Positions 59,530 through 64,000 of a DNA stretch of 64,000 bases are shown here, in pieces (the stretch's first letter is position 1; every line of letters starts with the position of its first letter). The notes below the pieces were generated by a model. That model saw only the letters and a list, made by a program, of their open reading frames with translations. It was not told where the DNA came from and ran no database searches. A program made the position numbers and the translations under genes. The stretch is from CAWHHZ01 sp963829355 (GTDB lineage Bacteria; Acidobacteriota; Thermoanaerobaculia; Gp7-AA8; JAHWKK01): assembly GCA_963829355.1 (NCBI GenBank), contig CAWHHZ010000014.1, positions 1 through 64,000 of the forward strand, read 5' to 3'.

Positions 59530-62500
59530 CACCACTCGAGCGGCTTGGCGAAGTCTGCCGCGAGAATCCGACGGGCGAGAAGCTCGTGCTCGTCCCGACG
59601 TATACGGTGGGGCAGAGATTGACGGACGCTCTCGTACGCGCCGGCACGCCCTGGATCGGCATCCGCGCCGTCACACTCGACGGGCTCGCTCTCGAGATCG
59701 CCGCGGAGCGGCTCGCGCGTGAGGACCGGTCGCTTCTCTCGCGAGCGCAGGCATTGGCGATGATCGAGTCCGCCTGCGATGACGTCATCGGCGAGGGAGA
59801 CTACTTCTTCGCCCTCAAGCACAGCTCCGGCTTCTTCCGCGCGATCCGCCGTTCGATCGACGATCTGCGTACCTCCGGTGTTCAGGCGGCGGCGTTTCCA
59901 TCCGCCTCGTTCTCCAATCAGAAGAAAGCGGAGGAGGTGAGGCGGATACTCGCGAAGTATGAGGAGCTTCTGCGGCAGAACCAGCTCGTCGATCGCGCCG
60001 ATCTTTACGCCATCGCAATAAAGAGCCTGCCGTCCGATCCGCCGCACGAGGTCATTCACAGCGCGGGGATGAATGATCTTCATCCCGTGCAGCGAGAGTT
60101 TCTCCAACGGCTCGCGAAGATGCACGTGCCGCTGCAGTCGTCCGACGACGAGCTCCGGCTCTCTGGCGAGGAGCATTCGATCCGCGTCGCGCGCGGCAAT
60201 GAGAACGAGATCCGTGCCGTCATCCGCGAAGCGATCGGCGAGACTCTGGCGCTCGATTCGATCGAGATCGTTCACACGAATCGCGACCTGTATATCCCGC
60301 TGATCCTCGAGCTCACGACCGAGCTCGAGGTCCCCGCCACCTTCGAGGAAGGTATCCCCGTCCCATACACGCGCCCGGGGCAGGCGATCCTCGGATATCT
60401 CGAGTGGCTGCGGCTGGGGTGGGACGCGACTGTTCTGCGGAAGCTCATCTCGTCGGGCGTGATCGAGACGGGTGGGGTTGGTCCCGTCCTGGCGGCGCGG
60501 CTCTTCAGAAATGCCTCGGTCGGGTGGGGGAGAGCGCGTCACCTCGACCGGATGGACAGCCTCCTCCGGGAGCACGAGCGGAAGCTGGAGCGCACGGGCG
60601 ACGACCGCGATGCGCGAACACTCGCGCGCGTACGCAAAGTGCGCGAGCTCGTACGGGGGCTCGTGAAATACACCCCCACCGGCGATCGCGACGTCAGCAT
60701 CCGGCAGCTCGCGCGGAACGCGACCGACTTTCTGAACCGCTATTCGCGCGTCGCCTCGCCGCGTGACGGTGCAGCACGCGAGGCTCTTCTTCGTGTCCTC
60801 GCCGAGATTCAGACGCTTCCGGACCGTCGTGAGCCTCTCTCGGGTGCGGCCGTGAGGCTCGACGAGCTCGTGCGCGAGATCTCCATCGGCAGCGAAGCAC
60901 CACGCCCCGGAGCGCTCCACGTCGCGTCACTCGAGACCGGAGGGTGGGGTGGGCGACCGCATCTTTACATCGTCGGACTCGACGAACGCTTTCCGGGCGG
61001 CGGTCTTCAGGATCCCGTTCTCCTCGACGAAGAGCGGATGATCATCAACCGGAAGAAGTCCGGCGCGGGGCTGATGCTCTCCGGCGCCCGCGCGGAGACT
61101 GCTCTCCGCGACATGCGTCTGCTCCTCGACCGGTCGTCCACGCGACGCACGACGTTCATGTTTTCGTCGGAAGATCTTCTCGAGGGCCGCGAGATGCTCC
61201 CGTCGCCGTTTCTTCTCGAGATGTGGCGGGCGGTCCGGAAACGTTCCGACGGCACGTACGACGACATGTTGCGGGAGCTGGAGAGCACGGGTGCGGGATT
61301 CGTCACCAGTCAGCCCGCCACCGGATCCGAGGCGTGGACGCGCGAGATACAGATGATGACAGGGGATCGCGGCCTTTCCCCGGCGGAGCGCAAGGCGCTT
61401 CTGAACGTGATGGGGACGAGCCGACCGTGGCTCGGGCGGGGGCTCGAGGCGATCCGCCGTCGCGGCGGAAAGGAAATCTCCGCGTGGTCTGGAAAAATTC
61501 AGGTCGCGCCGGACGAGCTCGACCCGCGCCTGAATGGGCGGCCGATCTCCGCTTCGCGACTCGAGACGCTCGCGCAGTCGCCGTTCCGATACTTCCTGCA
61601 GAACGTCCTAGGATTGAACCGCTCGAGGAGCTTCAGCGCCGGCCCGAAGAATGGCTCGAGGCGCGCGAGTTCGGCGGACTCTTCCACGATGTCCTGTACG
61701 AGTTCATGACCACCGTGATCGGCCGCAGTGAAACACCCGCGGTGGCCGGACACGGGGACGAGCTGCGCGACGTCGCCATGCGCGGGCTGGGCAAGATGAC
61801 GCACGATGTGCCCCCACCGAGCGAGGCTGCGTACGACGCTCGGAAGCGGGAGCTCCTCGAGGCGTGCGACCTCTTCCTCTCGGAGGAGGAGAAGTGGTGT
61901 CGCGACGCGAGCCCTCGCTGGTTCGAGGTTCCGTTCGGGTTGAAGGCAGACGACATGTCCGAGATCGGATCCGAAGATGCGGTCGGGATCGATCTCGGCA
62001 GCGATGGAAAGCTCCTGATCCGCGGACGGATCGACCGTGTCGACGAGTGCGGCCCGAACCGCTTCGCCGTGTGGGACTACAAGTCCGGCTCGTCATACAA
62101 GTACTCCGACCAGGACTACCTCGCCATGGGGACTCAGGTCCAGCATGCGCTCTACGCCTTCGCGGTGAGGGAACTGCTCAGGCGGAAGGGACTCGAGGGC
62201 GAGGTCGTGAGATCCGGCTACTACTTCCCGACCCGCAAAGGACGCGCACTCCGCATCGAGCGCGACCCACCTTTCGACGGCCAGAATCGTGAGGCGATCG
62301 AAAGCGTCCTCGGAGGGCTTCTCGACGCGGTCCGCGCCGGATCGTTCGTGCACGCAATCGACAAGGAGGACTGCACATTCTGCGACTACACCTCGATCTG
62401 CGGCGACGTCGAAGCCATCGCGAAGCAGACCGAGCGAATGTCACAGTCGTCCGCGGATCCCGGGGTGAAAGCATTCCTCCGCGCGAGGGAGACGAAATGA
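59526..62500 (+). pseudogene. addB: AddB-like helicase/PD-(D/E)XK nuclease, frame change inside
   Basis: One frame runs from ATG at 59526 to about 61615 (RPISASRLETLAQSPFRYFL, LQNVLGL) and another continues EPLEELQRRPEEWLEAREFG and holds the nuclease motif RGRIDRVDECGPNRFAVWDY with the Lys of YKSG, and an Fe-S Cys set (CTFCDYTSIC) before the stop at 62500. A missing base in GGATTGAACC (61611-61620) restores about 990 residues. Works with AddA in resecting DNA ends for recombination. ATGA junctions both sides. Confidence 0.85.
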
Positions 62501-64000
62501 GCGGCGGTCCCGACGACCAGAAGTCATTCGGCTTCATGAACGACTCCGAAAAGCGCCGGGAGGGCGAGGCGCCTGCCGAGCCGCAACGCCGCACCAGTCA
62601 TCCTGAGCCGCCGGAGCGAAGCGAAGGACGGTCGAAGGATCGCGTCATTCCGGAGCCAGGGCAGGACCACGAGATCCTTCGCTGCGCTCAGGATGACAGC
62701 CTCTCCGAAGTCGAGCACCACGATCGAACAGACGATGAACACGCCCGGCACCTCATCCGGACGTGCCTCGATCAGAACCTCGTCGTCGAGGCAGCCGCGG
62801 GAACCGGCAAAACCACCAACCTCGTTGCGCGTCTCGTCGCGCTCATCTCGGAGGGCGTCGCAGAGCCGGCACAGATCGCGGCGATCACATTCACGAAAAA
62901 GGCTGCGGGCGAGCTGCGCGAACGATTCCAGAACAAGCTCGAGGAAGAGCTCGAGAAGGTCGATCCGGGACGACGGGAACGTATCAGCCGCGCACTCGCA
63001 CAGCTCGATCAGTCGTACCTGGGGACCATCCACTCGTTTTGTGGTCGCATGTTGAGAGAGCGCCCGGTCGAAGCTGGCGTCGCTCCCGATTTCCTCGAGC
63101 TGGAGGAGAGTGAAGCGCAGTCGCTCAACTCCGAGGTGTGGTCTGACTACGTGCAGCGACTCTACATCGACGGCTCACCGCTTCTCGCGGAGCTCGAGGA
63201 GACCGACCTCGGGATCAACGAGCTTCGTACCCTCATGCTGACTCTCGCCGACGAGACCGACCTGGAGTTCGTCCGGGAGAGAAAGGCCCGGCCCGATATC
63301 ACCACCCCGTGGAGAAAGCTGATCGCAGTTGCACGCTCGCTCGAGGCGGATTTGCCCGTCGTGCCGCCGCCGAACGGGCGGGACGATCTACAGAAGCTTC
63401 TGCTGAAGACCGCTGCGATCCGGCGCATTGCAAATCCCGGCGATCTCGAGATGGTCCGCCTGCTCAAGGAGTTCGAGCACTCGAATCCCGGGGGAAAGTA
63501 ACGCAGAACCGCTGGACCGACGCGGACGGCAAGGCGATCAAGGAGCAGTTCGTCGAGCTGTGTGAGGAGGTTGTCGCGCCAGCACTCCGGGAGTGGCGGG
63601 AGTATTGTCACCCGATCGCGCTCGACATCGTGATCCCGGCAGTGGTTCGGGCGCGTGAGGTGAGGATCGACAAGGGACGCCTCAGCTTTCAGGATCTTCT
63701 GACGCTCGCGCGCGATCTTCTGAAAGATCATCCACATGTACGCGAGTGGTTCCGCAGGCGATACCGTTTCGTGCTCGTCGACGAATTCCAGGACACCGAT
63801 CCGATTCAGGCGGAGATTCTCTTTTATCTGACGGGAGAGGGGAGCGGGGAGTCGTGGCGTGATCTGACGCCACGTCCCGGCTCGCTCTTCATCGTCGGTG
63901 ATCCGAAGCAGTCGATCTATCGGTTTCGTCGCGCTGACATCGCGCTCTACCAGGAAGTGAAGAATCTGATCGAGGCGAGTGGGGGAGTGGTCCTGCAACT
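62497..64000 (+). CDS. addA: AddA/RecB-like UvrD helicase, partial, frame change inside
   Basis: ATG at 62497 overlaps the addB stop (ATGA). The first 34 or so codons from 62597 are repeat copy 9. The helicase follows: Walker A VVEAAAGTGKTTNL, ITFTKKAAGELR, LDQSYLGTIHSFCGRML; the frame ends at TAA 63499-63501. A -1 change in the G5 run at 63490-63494 continues to KVTQNRWTDADGK, FQDLLTLARD, LVDEFQDTDPIQAE (Walker B) and GDPKQSIYRFRRAD, to the window edge. Homopolymer position favours a sequencing error. Gene is cut by the window end. Confidence 0.88.
62597..62698 (+). repeat. Dispersed palindromic repeat, copy 9, inside addA
   Basis: GTCATCCTGAGCCGCCGGAG to GCTCAGGATGACA, 102 nt (34 codons), with no stop in the addA frame; translated as SHPEPPERSEGRSKDRVIPE and onwards. 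Confidence 0.85.

Overview
The window is high-GC bacterial chromosome, most likely from an Acidobacteriota-like lineage; this rests on gene content, not a marker gene. Pointers are a giant Ser/Thr kinase-TPR protein, M56/BlaI sensing, indolepyruvate:ferredoxin oxidoreductase with an ADP-forming acyl-CoA synthetase, and a dispersed palindromic repeat beginning GTCATCCTGAGC. No rRNA, tRNA or CRISPR array was seen.

Layout. 1-0.69 kb: 3' part of a frameshifted IS4-family transposase that cuts into an integron cassette. 1.0-8.15 kb: a cassette array with 12 attC sites, nearly all genes on the minus strand, and no integrase in view (a CALIN or a cut-off chromosomal integron). The cassettes carry mostly secreted, lipoprotein or membrane proteins of unknown role. 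8.2-9.9 kb: an IS91-family HUH transposase element on the side where attI/intI would be expected. 9.9-17.3 kb: VOC protein, LOG protein, aldonolactone oxidase, alpha/beta hydrolase, RNase E/G, a CrtI-like oxidoreductase and a lipoprotein. 18-33.7 kb: coaD, queG, AmpG-like permease, two divergent CBS proteins, rhomboid, galT, CDP-alcohol phosphatidyltransferase, two overlapping L,D-transpeptidase-fold genes (one without the catalytic Cys), an M24 peptidase, a YdjM-like protein, patatin, a SlyD-like FKBP, an ArsC-family gene with in-frame TGA and a SECIS-like hairpin (probable selenoprotein), and a secreted M43 protease. 34.4-38.9 kb: iorA-iorB-acyl-CoA synthetase (ADP-forming), which would turn aryl 2-oxoacids into acyl-CoA and then ATP. 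39.1-42.1 kb: blaI-M56/TPR sensor operon with a visible operator. 42.2-51.5 kb: tyrS (needs a +1 shift at CTTTGAC), fadD-like, GNAT, pruA, DUF2721, ABC exporter. 51.6-57.2 kb: hybrid histidine kinase overlapping a Ser/Thr kinase-TPR gene. 57.3-64 kb: lipoprotein, nucleotidyltransferase, TIM-barrel protein and AddB-AddA-like nuclease/helicase in overlapping genes.

Three features run through the window. (1) Nine copies of a palindromic repeat lie between genes; four copies supply the stop codon of the neighbouring gene, and one is translated in frame inside addA. (2) Many genes have a TANNNT -10-like hexamer only 6-8 nt before the start codon and no Shine-Dalgarno sequence, suggesting leaderless mRNAs. 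(3) About nine genes are split by a single-base frame change, including the essential tyrS. Base-level errors in the assembly are therefore possible, and the broken genes should not be taken as true pseudogenes without read support.
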